The notes under the pieces were generated by a model, which saw only the letters and a list, made by a program, of their open reading frames with translations, did no database searches and had not been told where the DNA came from. 64,000 bases of DNA, from the NCBI GenBank assembly GCA_021613335.1, contig JAJTWR010000431.1:1178001-1242000 (forward strand), in the 5' to 3' direction. Below are positions 34,863 through 44,393 of the stretch, piece by piece. The translations under genes were made by a program, and so were the position numbers. The DNA comes from Whitmania pigra (taxonomy: Eukaryota; Annelida; Clitellata; Hirudinida; Haemopidae). Within the stretch, counting starts at the first letter, position 1, and each line of letters begins with the position of its first letter.

Positions 34863-35507
34863 ATGGACTTGCTTTTCGTCATCTGTTTGGGACTCATGCT
34901 CATTTGGGCTGTGCGCCCGAGGGAGCCCAGTAGGAACTGGAAGTTCTCCATCGGCCTGTTCTCAGTATTGTATTTCGCTGTTTTATTCATCATGATTCCC
35001 TCACTTCCCCAGCACAGACTAGCCTTTCGAACCCATCCTTCCGGCATAGCATTTGTCGTTATATTTGCCTCTTTGCCCATGAATTCTTTTCTTGTTTACA
35101 AGTATATTCACGATCGGCAACGGGTTACGGCGCTGTTACGACAATTTCAATACCTCTTTTGGATTGCTTGGTTCGTCCATATTCCCTTCATGCCCCTTCA
35201 ATTCCGGCTCTCTGGCCTTCCGGCATTACTTGGGCTCGCTGCTGTGGTCAGCGCAGCGTTCGCTTTGCGTCGTCTCCCCCGCTGGCAGTTCAGGTTTAAT
35301 GTTGCCGTATCGCTTGCCTGGGCTGCGCTTGTCGTAACACATGAATGCCCATCTCTTGAGAGCTCAGCGAAATTTGTCTGTGATAGTTCGTTAGATTTTC
35401 TTGTCTATTGGCTCACTGCCGGGCTCCCACTCTTCTTCTTCATCGCGTCGAAACGGCTTCTGGGAAAGCTATGCCATCCGGAGCCCGGCCTGAGAAAGCT
35501 CGCCTAG
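34863..35507 (+). CDS. Integral membrane protein of unknown function
   Basis: This is a 214-residue protein with about six hydrophobic segments spread over its whole length (DLLFVICLGLMLIWAV, FSIGLFSVLYFAVLFIMI, GIAFVVIFASLPM and others). I do not recognise a family and see no catalytic motif. It lies about 140 bp after amtB on the same strand and about 400 bp before the propeller array. Codon use is mixed and less GC-rich than the core genes. Confidence 0.6.
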   Translation: MDLLFVICLGLMLIWAVRPREPSRNWKFSIGLFSVLYFAVLFIMIPSLPQHRLAFRTHPSGIAFVVIFASLPMNSFLVYKYIHDRQRVTALLRQFQYLFWIAWFVHIPFMPLQFRLSGLPALLGLAAVVSAAFALRRLPRWQFRFNVAVSLAWAALVVTHECPSLESSAKFVCDSSLDFLVYWLTAGLPLFFFIASKRLLGKLCHPEPGLRKLA

Positions 35508-35916
35508 GCTCAGTATGCAGACTTAAACGCTTTTGACCTTTGTTAATGCCGACTGACCGTGATCATGAAACTTCCACTTCTCCAGTAAATCGTCAAAGCG
35601 GAACTTCAGTCATGCGCTTGGGATATGAGGACGTGCTGGCGGTAATTTTTCGAATCTTCTTACTCAGCACATACGCAGATTCAATTCTAGCTTCGTTCGA
35701 ACTGCTATTTACTGCCTCGCGAACCGGCATGACTTCATCTTATTATACAGCACTACCTGTGATATTACCTAATCCTTGAATTATTTCACTTGACTTAAAT
35801 ATGTATCTCTGGCAGATAAATGCCTGAAACAACGAGGAAGCGACTTCGGACTCTTTACAAACGGGTAGTAGCTTTCTGGATATTCGCACTGGGGTTAGTC
35901 CCCGGAGGTTTCGATA
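35508..35916. other. Intergenic region before the propeller array
   Basis: About 410 AT-rich bases. Short frames in it have no ribosome site or recognisable product. The distal part must carry the promoter of the first propeller gene, whose ribosome site is CCGGAGG. Confidence 0.45.
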
Positions 35917-37368
35917 ATGAACCAAAAGAGCTTGTTGCCGGGGTATACGCATCTCCGATCATTCTTAGTCTTGGGCGCCTGCCTAATAGTGGTGGCGTGC
36001 GGAGGCCCCCTGCCTGGTGGCCCCGACGTGGGAGGCAACAGCGGGAACCGCGATGGCGGTGATGGCGGCGCGGTCACTAATCCCGATGCCGGCGACGCCG
36101 GGAACCGCGATGGCGGTGATGGCGGCGCGGTCACTAATCCCGATGCCGGCGACGCCGGGAACCGCGATGCCGGTGATAGCGGCACAGTCACCAATCCCGG
36201 CGGTGGCGGCACAGAATCGGACACCTCCAAGAAAGGCAATTGGACAATGCTAGAGAGTATCGTTAGGCCGAATGCCAATTACGCGGCAGATAAGATCACT
36301 ATTGCAGCTTCATCAGATTTAAAATTTATTATTGCTGGCGTATCTAAGGGCCACGTTTATACTTCCAATAACTCTGGACAAAGTTGGTTAGATCGAACTC
36401 CTACGACTGGAGCTATTTCGGGCGACCAGTTGTGGAGCGGCTTTGTGGCTTCTGCAGATGGCGGTTTCTTCGCTGGAGCAATTAATTATGGTAACATCCA
36501 CACGACAGTAAACTCTGGCAGCACCTGGAAAGATATTTCTCCTGGAACAGGTCCTGGAACAGGAATTCAGAGTTGGAGTGCTATTGCCGCCTCTTCGGAT
36601 GGTGATAAACTCACAGTCACCTCCAAAGGCACAATGGTTTCTCAAGGAGGAAATATATTTTCTTACAGCGTATCTGGTAACAAATGGGTGGCCAGATCGC
36701 CCGCTACTGGAGCTGCTTCGGGAGATCTTCAATGGAAAGCCATTGCAAACTCATCTGATGGAAAATATTTAGCAGCAGTTAGCAACGCATATTCTTCGTA
36801 CCCTGTGAATTACCCAGGTCACATTTATACCTCTGAAGATTTTGGGGCAACATGGAAAGACCGTAACCTTACGGACACCACCATCAAAGATGTATCAAGC
36901 TGGAATTCTATTTCTTCATCTGGAGATGGCCAATATCTCATCGCTTCTTCAGTCGTTTATGACAAGGACTCGTCCAACACAATCGTAAAGATTTTTACCT
37001 CTAACACCAGAGGAGCCAGCTGGACAGTACGAACACCTTTTGAAATTAACAGTGCCACGAAGATGAACGAAATAAGCCCAAGCAATAAAATTAATATCTC
37101 TCATGCATACTCATCGAATGGCTCCCAGCTCGCTCTCTTAGTAAGTGGTGATTATAATAAAGGTTTCCTGTTTACCTCTGCAGACAATGGGGCGAAGTGG
37201 TTTAAAGAGGAGCTGCCACCAAGCTCGCCCGGCATTCAGTATTTCAGCTACCGCGACCTCGCCTTCTCGTCCGATGGAAAAACCGTCATTGTTGTACGTG
37301 CCGAATTTACAACGCCTAGTGACATTCTTCCGGTCAGATTCCAATTTTTTTCCATAACTTTTTTGTAA
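35917..37368 (+). CDS. Beta-propeller lipoprotein, paralogue 1 (type X)
   Basis: This is a 483-residue protein with signal peptide and lipobox (IVVAC), a Gly/Asp/Asn linker made of three 19-residue repeats, then about 370 residues of seven repeating blades. Each blade reads roughly A.SSDG..L....GHIYTS.D.G.TWKDR, an Asp-box/BNR-like motif (S-x-D-x-G-x-x-W) as in sialidase-type and YCF48-type propellers. No sialidase catalytic residues are evident, so binding rather than catalysis is likely. Shared with paralogue 3: TIKD..SW.SISSSG and SHAYSS(N/D)GS. It is the first of six tandem copies; codon use is AT-rich against the core genome. Confidence 0.8.
   Translation: MNQKSLLPGYTHLRSFLVLGACLIVVACGGPLPGGPDVGGNSGNRDGGDGGAVTNPDAGDAGNRDGGDGGAVTNPDAGDAGNRDAGDSGTVTNPGGGGTESDTSKKGNWTMLESIVRPNANYAADKITIAASSDLKFIIAGVSKGHVYTSNNSGQSWLDRTPTTGAISGDQLWSGFVASADGGFFAGAINYGNIHTTVNSGSTWKDISPGTGPGTGIQSWSAIAASSDGDKLTVTSKGTMVSQGGNIFSYSVSGNKWVARSPATGAASGDLQWKAIANSSDGKYLAAVSNAYSSYPVNYPGHIYTSEDFGATWKDRNLTDTTIKDVSSWNSISSSGDGQYLIASSVVYDKDSSNTIVKIFTSNTRGASWTVRTPFEINSATKMNEISPSNKINISHAYSSNGSQLALLVSGDYNKGFLFTSADNGAKWFKEELPPSSPGIQYFSYRDLAFSSDGKTVIVVRAEFTTPSDILPVRFQFFSITFL
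36043..36213 (+). repeat. 57-bp tandem repeat, three units, in the linker of propeller 1
   Basis: Units start at 36043, 36100 and 36157. The first two are identical and the third has drifted. Each encodes 19 residues beginning GNRD and ending DA or similar, extending the flexible stalk between lipid anchor and propeller. Confidence 0.95.
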
Positions 37369-37552
37369 AATGAGTCCTGAAGAATTTCGAATAATTGCGT
37401 ATCTCAGATCCCGACTTTCCGGCATTTCTCGATAATTCTCTGCTAAGTACTTAGTCGTCGGCGTAGGCACCTAGCAACTACGCAATACCCGACCCAGGTA
37501 TCGCGTAAGCCGCGCTGCCATGTGCAAGTGAAACGGGACAACTGGAGCGACG

Positions 37553-38815
37553 ATGCGAGTTACGAACAAGAACAAACTGATTTCGTTGGCAGAACCGACG
37601 TATTACCGAACGCTCTTCATCGTAGGCACCTGCCTGACAGTGCTGGCTTGTGGGATTGGCACTACGCCTGGTAGTGGATCCCCACCAAACACTGAGCAAA
37701 AGGGAAACTGGACCGATCGGGGTGTGGTCACTGATGGAGGAGTCGGCGTTTTACTTGCTCTTTCCGCTGATGGGAAAAAAGCTGTTGCCGCCATTCAGAA
37801 CGGCCATCTCTACACTTCCAGCGACGTTGGTCAGCCTTGGGTTGACCGCTCAGCTGGGGAAGTGGCCGGAAATCTATATTGGTCGGGTGTTGCTTCCTCG
37901 AGCGACGGGAGAAGCGTATCGGCGGTCACATACCGGAATGACCAAAATGCTAAATATATTTTCACTTCCGAGAATTCTGGAGAAACTTGGATCAACCGCA
38001 CACCTCAATCAGGCGATGGGTCGGGCAAACTCACCTGGCAACACATCGCATCCTCCGCAGATGGTACGAAACTTGTTGCTGTAGTAAACCCGGGGCACAT
38101 TTACACTTCTGTTGATTCTGGCAAAACCTGGAAAGACAGGTCTCCCGCGAGTGGCGACGCTTCAGGAAATCTAGATTGGTTCAAAGTTGCCTCTTCATCG
38201 AATGGTCAGAGGCTTGTCGCAATCACTAGTGGATTCAGATCAGTTGGTGGTCATCTTTTCACTTCTGACAACTTCGGTGGCAATTGGAAGGAGCAAAAGC
38301 CCATCCAAACAGACAACATAACTAACTTGATAAGCTTCCATTCCATATCGGCTTCGTCTGATGGCAATCATCTGATCGTCACTGGACAATACGCGACTGC
38401 AAATGGTCTAGGAGATGTTTTATTTTATGCTAAGGCATTTACTTCTGACGATTTTGGAATGACTTGGAGCGATCGGCCACTACCCGAGGGAAGCGACCCA
38501 ACGCTCATCAGAAACATGGGGGGAGGCCAAGACATCTTAACTTTCTCGGCAGTATCTGCCGATGGCTCACGAATAGCTGTCTTAGTTTATGGTCAAGGTA
38601 GCCCTACGAATCTCCTCTATACTTCTTCTTCGTATGGCAAAACTTGGTTCAAACAAACTCTCAACCTCCCGCCTCCAGATGCAAAGAAAGTAGCTCTCTA
38701 CGGAGTTGCTTCCTCATCGGACGGACGAATCCTTGTTTTTGCACAAGCTGAGAATACTTTGTCTCAGTCTGCGGTATATGACAGGTACAGGGTGCTTTCT
38801 TTGACCTTTCCGTGA
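37553..38815 (+). CDS. Beta-propeller lipoprotein, paralogue 2 (type Y)
   Basis: This is a 420-residue protein with a signal peptide beginning MRVTNKNK and lipobox TVLAC, a very short linker, then seven Asp-box blades (YTSSDVGQPWVDRS, FTSENSGETWINRT, YTSVDSGKTWKDRS and so on). It is closest to paralogue 6 (shared SGDASGNL.W, GHIYTS(V/I)D(S/A)GKTWKD, ending LSLTFP/VALTFQ). The ribosome site CTGGAGCG precedes the ATG. Its stop codon lies exactly at the junction with a fragment of the ether-lipid acyltransferase gene, so the end was defined by a recombination event. Confidence 0.8.
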   Translation: MRVTNKNKLISLAEPTYYRTLFIVGTCLTVLACGIGTTPGSGSPPNTEQKGNWTDRGVVTDGGVGVLLALSADGKKAVAAIQNGHLYTSSDVGQPWVDRSAGEVAGNLYWSGVASSSDGRSVSAVTYRNDQNAKYIFTSENSGETWINRTPQSGDGSGKLTWQHIASSADGTKLVAVVNPGHIYTSVDSGKTWKDRSPASGDASGNLDWFKVASSSNGQRLVAITSGFRSVGGHLFTSDNFGGNWKEQKPIQTDNITNLISFHSISASSDGNHLIVTGQYATANGLGDVLFYAKAFTSDDFGMTWSDRPLPEGSDPTLIRNMGGGQDILTFSAVSADGSRIAVLVYGQGSPTNLLYTSSSYGKTWFKQTLNLPPPDAKKVALYGVASSSDGRILVFAQAENTLSQSAVYDRYRVLSLTFP

Positions 38816-39045
38816 GGTAGTCCGTCGGCACCGGTCTGAAGAGCGCTCGCACCACCATGTCTACCCGGTCCGCTTCGCGTTCGGCATAGCCGGTTGAGCA
38901 CCAGCCGTGCCGGGCCACGAGTCCTCGACGGCCAATCCCCGGAGAGTTGCCGGTGGAATACGGCTTCCTCGGGGAGACGATCGTACGAGATGGCGACCAG
39001 TAGCACCGCAAACCGCCGCCCGGTGGCCTGCAGGGCGCGGAGGAG
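38809..39045 (-). pseudogene. Acyltransferase gene fragment C
   Basis: The minus strand matches two separate parts of the acyltransferase gene at 45885-47255. 38809-38934 matches the region of 46080-46200, and 38937-39045 matches 46602-46710; about 400 bp between them are missing. It carries frameshifts and stops. It begins at the stop codon of propeller 2, sharing CCGTGAGGTAGTCCGTC with the intact gene. It is non-coding debris that records a duplication breakpoint. Confidence 0.85.
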
Positions 39046-39257
39046 TAAGTAGCCTCTTGTGCACGGCAATGTTTCGTTCCATGGTCTGCAGCGTGTCTCG
39101 ACCAACGCCCCCCAAAAATCCCCGTACTCTCAGAAATGCTATTTACTTTCAGCAATACCTATGTTAGCGGAACGGGTAACTTTCCGCGAGGGGCAACTTC
39201 GTCACACCTTAAAAACGCGGTTCTGTTGTATTCAGCGATCTTCTACTGGGGCTATCC

Positions 39258-40586
39258 ATGCACGTTCCGAACACGAAACAATTGCATTTGTTGGCAGAAT
39301 CGACGCTTTTCCAAACTTTCTTGGTCTTCGGCACTTGCCTTGCCGTACTTGCCTGTGGAAATGGCACTACGCCAAGTCGAGGTGACGACGGTGGAGGCAT
39401 CAAGGAAGATGGCGGAGGAGGGATAACCGGGGAAGATGGTGGCGGTACGAATACTTCTAATCAGGGTGTTTGGAATAAGCGTGGTTCTATCGAGAAACTA
39501 GTCGATAATTCCTCGGGCTTCAATATCGCAGTTGCAGCTTCAGCCGACACAAAAACTATTATCGCCGGCGTCTCCTCAGGCCACGTTTATATTTCCGATG
39601 ACTTCGGGTCAACCTGGCATGATCGATCTCCTGTCACTGGACCTGCTTCAGGCAATCAGCAGTGGCAAAGCTTTGTTGTTTCAGCTCAAGGAAATTTCTT
39701 TGCTGGAGCAATCGCGGGCGGAGGTATCTACACATCAAGAGACAATGGTGCGAACTGGACGCCTGGATCACTAATGTCAGCGTCTATAAATCAGTATTGG
39801 ACTGGCATTGCTGCGTCAACGAATGGACATCTCGTAGCCACCAGCGCTGGTCCACTTGATTCTCCCGGAGGATATATCTATCAATCTGGCGACAACGGTA
39901 ATAGCTGGATGAACAAATCACCCAGCACTGGAGAAGCTTCGGGACCGCTCATCTGGATGGGTATTGCAAGCTCTTCTGAGGGAAGATATTTATCTGCAAT
40001 CACCGGCGGATACAACAACAATAATTCGATTTTCTCAGGTCACGTCTATACTTCTGAGGATTTTGGGTCAACTTGGAAAGACCGGAGCCTCAGAGATAAT
40101 ACCATCAAAGATATCAATTCCTGGAAGTCGATTTCTTCATCTGGCAGTGGCCTAAATCTAATCGCTTCCGCAACCTGGGTAGAACAAAGCGGCCCATTCG
40201 CAAAGGTCTTTATATCGGGCAACAAGGGAGAAACCTGGGCAGATCGAACACCTGAAGAAATGAATACCTCCCAAAAGTTGAAAGACATGACCAATGGTCA
40301 GGACTACGGAATCTATCTCTCTCATGCTTATTCTTCTGACGGCTCCATGTTGGCTCTGCTGGCAAGCGGTCTGAAGAAAAGTTACCTCTTCACATCCACA
40401 AATAACGGAGTAAAGTGGTCCCTACAGAATTTACCTGATTTACCCTCCGTAGATACAACGGTTAGCTATCGGGCCATTCTTTCGTCTGCCGACGGAAGCA
40501 CCCTCATCATAGTGCGTGCTGAACTCGTTCCGGCTACTGACTCTGTGCCAACCAGATTCCAGTTTTATTCACTAAACTTTAAGTAA
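39258..40586 (+). CDS. Beta-propeller lipoprotein, paralogue 3 (type X)
   Basis: This is a 442-residue protein with leader MHVPNTKQLHLLAES, lipobox AVLAC, a Gly/Asp-rich linker (GDDGGGIKEDGGGGITGEDGGG) and seven Asp-box blades. It is most like paralogue 1 (SGHVYTSEDFGSTWKDRSL, TIKDINSWKSISSSG, LSHAYSSDGS) and the decayed paralogue 5 (LKDMTNGQDYGIYL). The upstream 140 bp (39110-39255) resemble the region before paralogue 6, so promoter and leader were copied with the gene. A GGGGCTATCC ribosome site precedes the ATG. Confidence 0.8.
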   Translation: MHVPNTKQLHLLAESTLFQTFLVFGTCLAVLACGNGTTPSRGDDGGGIKEDGGGGITGEDGGGTNTSNQGVWNKRGSIEKLVDNSSGFNIAVAASADTKTIIAGVSSGHVYISDDFGSTWHDRSPVTGPASGNQQWQSFVVSAQGNFFAGAIAGGGIYTSRDNGANWTPGSLMSASINQYWTGIAASTNGHLVATSAGPLDSPGGYIYQSGDNGNSWMNKSPSTGEASGPLIWMGIASSSEGRYLSAITGGYNNNNSIFSGHVYTSEDFGSTWKDRSLRDNTIKDINSWKSISSSGSGLNLIASATWVEQSGPFAKVFISGNKGETWADRTPEEMNTSQKLKDMTNGQDYGIYLSHAYSSDGSMLALLASGLKKSYLFTSTNNGVKWSLQNLPDLPSVDTTVSYRAILSSADGSTLIIVRAELVPATDSVPTRFQFYSLNFK

Positions 40587-40628
40587 ATCAAACTGTATTT
40601 CTCTTCGCTAGATTACAGGGGCTTGTGT

Positions 40629-41918
40629 ATGCGAGTTTCGAACACCAAGCACATGAGTATGTTTTAAAAGTCGCCCAGTATCCGGTCTTACTTGGTCTTC
40701 GGCACCTGCCTAGCCGTTTTGGCTTGTGGAAATGGTTCGACTTCAGGTGACGGAGGTGGAGTGGGTGGGACTGGTGGCGGATCTGGCCCGGATACATCGA
40801 AACAAGGAACATGGACTGCCCTCAGTGCAATACCTTCTTCATATACTTACCGAGGGATATTATTTGCTGTTTCTCAAGATTCAAGCAAGCTCTTCGTCGC
40901 CGTACTCGTCCCCGGTGAGCATTTTTTCATTTCTGGAGATTCCGGAAAGAGTTGGGATAAACGCTTTCCCCCTGCTGATACAGACACGAGTTATCTCAGC
41001 TGGATCGCGTCTTCAGCAGATGGCAGTAAGGTGTATGCAGTTTATTCGAGAGGTTACATTTATGCATCGGCAAATTCTGGCACTTCATGGAGTGTAGTTT
41101 CTCCACCACCCGGTGATACTTCCGGAGCCTATCCGTGGTCTGGAATTGCAACATCAAGTGACGGCGCAAAACTCGTCAAATTTGTTGGAAGTAATACTGA
41201 AGGCAGTATTTACACGTATACCGAATCTGATAAGAAATGGACAGATCGCTCCAAACAATCAGGCCTTTCATCACCTCTGTTAGCTTGGTTCGCTTTGGCC
41301 TGCTCTATCGACTGTACTCGGATCGCTGCAACTACTTTGGATTCTCATCAAGCAGGTGCTATTTATACTTCTGACAACTTCGGGGAAACTTGGCACAACC
41401 GCGCCACTCAAAATTCTATCCTAGCGACAAGCAAACACTTTTCTTCCATCGCCTCTTCGTCGGACGGCAAATATCTGGTTGCTACTGGCTTTACGAGTTT
41501 CTCAACGACTGGCGGCGCACAAATGAAGGTATTTACATCAGAAACCTATGGAGATTCCTGGATCGAGCGAACCCCTCAAGAAATTTCAGGTAAAATGCCG
41601 TCTAATTTTTTTCTCGAAGAGCTACAGGTGAGTTCTTCGAAAGATGGATCTAGATTAGTCCTGACTGCCAGCTTTAATACAAGCACCTACATTTTCACAT
41701 CATCAGACTACGGGAATAACTGGACAAAACAAAATCTACCAGAAATCCCTAAGGGAATATCTAAAACGATGCTTTATGGTGGTTATCCACCCTTCTCGGA
41801 CGGCAGCAAAGCCACGTTTGCACAGTACGAGTATCCTGCAGAGTCAGTAGATACTACTAATAATTCATTTAAGGGTGCTCCCAACAATGTACAAATGTAT
41901 ACTTTGACTTTCCCATAG
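40629..41918 (+). pseudogene. Beta-propeller lipoprotein, paralogue 4 (type Y), stop in signal peptide
   Basis: The ancestral start at 40629 (ATGCGAGTTTCGAACACCAAG, the MR(V)xNTK leader of the family, after an AGGGG ribosome site) runs in frame but hits TAA at 40665-40667. The frame then reopens and continues through YLVFGTCLAVLACGNG and seven Asp-box blades to 41918. The only later start is a TTG at 40692, which would leave 11 residues before the lipobox Cys and no positive charges. The propeller is otherwise intact, so this may be a recent pseudogene, or rescued by readthrough. It is more diverged than the other Y copies. Confidence 0.7.
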
Positions 41919-41932
41919 TCAAATGATGGCGT

Positions 41933-42514
41933 CTAGCGCCGGTCGGACTGCCATTCGCAGGCGAGGCGGAACGACTGGAGCGCATCGACATTCGGCCCCC
42001 ACTCGTGGTAGCCGTCTTTGTGGCGCACGATGTCGAGGGCTTTCAGCGCCTCAACCGCATCTTCGAAGTGCGGGCGGTAAATGATTCCCTTGTCGTTCAG
42101 CTCCTGCGGCACACCCACAAAGGTGGCCGTGAGGTAGTCCGTCGTCACCGGTTCGAAGAGCGCTCGCACCACCATGTCTACCCGGTCCGCTTCGCGTTCG
42201 GCATAGCCGGTTGAGCACCAGCCGTGCCGTGCCACGTAGTCCTCGACGGCCAAGTTACCCGGCTGGCGCGCGAGCGCGTCTCCGGCGAACCAATGCTTCC
42301 ATTGGTTGCGCAGCGAATGGGCGAGCTCTTTGGGGAAGGGGTCTGGTACCGGGAGGCTGCTCTCCACCACTCGCCCGCCGCGGCGCTCAATCGCCTCTTT
42401 GAGCCACGCCACATCGATGCCCGGCAGCGGCGACTCGGACAAGAATGCTCGCAGGTGGAAGTCGCTCACCACGGTGGCGCGTTGCAATTCGAACATCAAG
42501 TTGTGGCAGAGCGC
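41933..42514 (-). pseudogene. Acyltransferase gene fragment A (3' 580 bp)
   Basis: The minus strand is nearly identical to the 3' part of the acyltransferase gene at 45885-46466 and reads as one frame for 188 residues (from FELQRATVVSDFHLRAF to CEWQSDRR). It lacks the N-terminal catalytic HxxxxD half. Homology stops abruptly at 42514. It follows propeller 4 after 15 bp. In this fragment the stretch that is frame-scrambled in the full gene is in good order (ALARQPGNLAVEDYVARHGWCSTGYAEREADRVDM). Confidence 0.88.
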
Positions 42515-42725
42515 AAGAATGTTGACTATTGTCCACTGAATGCGTTCATACTTGGTCTACATTGTTGAGTCAACGCACAGGCCCTGCCACAGAGTGACCG
42601 TAATTTCAAAGAATGTCATTTTACTTTGAGCAACTAACTGTTTGCTGATGGCTAATCTTGATGAGGGCAACCACTGGTTACACTTTCAGACCACGATCCT
42701 AATAATGCTTTTTTTTTGGGGCAAC

Positions 42726-44019
42726 ATGCGTATTATGAACATGAAGAATACTTTTCGAGTAAATCTAAGATGTCCCCGATCGGTCTTGGTCTTTGGGACC
42801 TGCCTAGCAGTATTGACTTGTGGAAATGGTACGACTCCAAGTGGAGGCAACGCTGGTGGCGGCTCCGGTCCGGATACATCAAAGCAAGGAACTTGGAAGG
42901 AACGTGGCATCATTGCTAACTCAAGAGGTCACGGCTTTAGACTAGCTGTTTCATCGGAAAACGAAAATGGTTGTTGGAGCTATTCTCCTGGGATGCCGGT
43001 CGGCCTTTACACCCCGAATGATTTTGGACAGAACTGGGTGGAACGGGCTCCTACAAGCTTTTCTACCTCAGGTGATATTCAATATATTTCTATCGCATCA
43101 TCTTCGGACGGCTTGAACATTGTGCTGTAACTAACCCTGGCCCACTATATACTTCAGCGACCGCTGGCGTTTCTTGGAACGACAAATCTCCAACGAATGG
43201 CGATGCTTCCTGGCTACAAAACTGGGCCGGGATCACCAACTTCTTCAGACGGCGGCATTATAGCGGTAATCAGTGCCGGGGACAACTGACAGACCAGGGG
43301 GTCATGTTTTTATATCTCCATTAATTCTGGAGCTAACTGGATAGACCGTTCCCCATCAACCCGTGACGCTTCGGGGCTGCTCATTTGGAACTGCATATCA
43401 TCGTCGTCCGATGGCAAACATCTTACTGCGGGCACCACTGCCTACACTTACCAAGCAGAATCCTTCCCTGCCCATCTTTATACTTCTTACGATTCTGGTG
43501 AACATTGGATCGACCGCACGCTCACCAATGATTTCTTAAACATGTCAAAAGTTGGACTTCAATCTCCTCATCTTCTGACGGTAAGTTTCTTGTCGCAAAC
43601 CGCTTCATGGCTCGAGGAAACCGGCCCAGTGGCTAAGGTGTTCACCTCCAACTCCTTCGGAGAATTCTGGGTAGAAATTACTCCCACCGAAATCAACAGT
43701 AAGGATTAATTGAAGGCCATGAACGGAGGTCAAAACAATGGTATCTATCTCTACCCCGCTTCTTCTGCAGATGGTTCCAGGGTAGCCATTATCGCTACAG
43801 GGAGTAGTGTTAGCTACTTGTTTACTTCCTCCAAATTTGGAAATGAATTGTACTCCCAGACGATTCGATTGCCTTCGCCGGGCGTCGTGAAAGCGTATTA
43901 CCTTGCGATTGCCTCTTCTTCTGATGGGAGCGCACTTACTCTAGCGAGGGAAGAATTCGCAAAAATCGACTGACGACACAGCCGCCAGATACCGCATCTT
44001 TTCGCTAACTTTCCCGTAG
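42726..44019 (+). pseudogene. Beta-propeller lipoprotein, paralogue 5 (type X), decayed
   Basis: The leader is intact (MRIMNMKNT, lipobox AVLTC) and the first 134 residues read well. The frame then breaks near 43122-43130 where a base is missing, again near 43230-43300, and an in-frame TAA occurs near 43706. Recognisable blades continue in shifted frames to a stop at 44017-44019 after the family ending (SLTFP-like). The last open piece is 43710-43973. It matches type X (GGQNNGIYL against GQDYGIYL in paralogue 3). Confidence 0.85.
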
Positions 44020-44393
44020 TGCAGGATTGCACTCGGGGTGAGTTCTCGCGCTGGTGGCAGACGCCAACAATTATTGCCTCCTATGACATGAAAATTGCCT
44101 CCCTGGAAAGTTGAAGTTCCACTCGACTGCCCTTTGTTATCGGTAACTATGTCCTGCGCTCGCAGAGTGATTTCAGACACTTGTCCATGGCAATGGTTCA
44201 CTCCTTGGCCTTCATGGTCTCCATTGCGCCTCGACTAGGGTGTCCTCCTGTGAGCACAAACGTATTTCTCACAAAAGTAGTTTACCACTAGCAACAGCTA
44301 TGTTAACCGGACGTCCTACGATTCCTGAGGGGCAACTTCACCACAACACCTAATACGGGGTAGAAACATTGCCCTTTTTTCTGGAGGCTATCT
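44020..44393. other. Intergenic region before propeller 6
   Basis: About 375 bp. A 6-bp hairpin AGTGCA/TGCACT (44018-44033) follows the pseudogene stop. The last 140 bp, including GAGGGGCAACTTC, resemble the region upstream of propeller 3. The middle has a minus-strand frame with no recognisable product. Confidence 0.5.

Noticed and set aside
35540..35779. Possible 79-residue gene before the propeller array
   Set aside because: No ribosome site, no recognisable product, and AT-rich sequence where such frames occur by chance.
43941..44201. 86-residue minus-strand frame between propellers 5 and 6
   Set aside because: No family resemblance or ribosome site; probably chance in decayed DNA.
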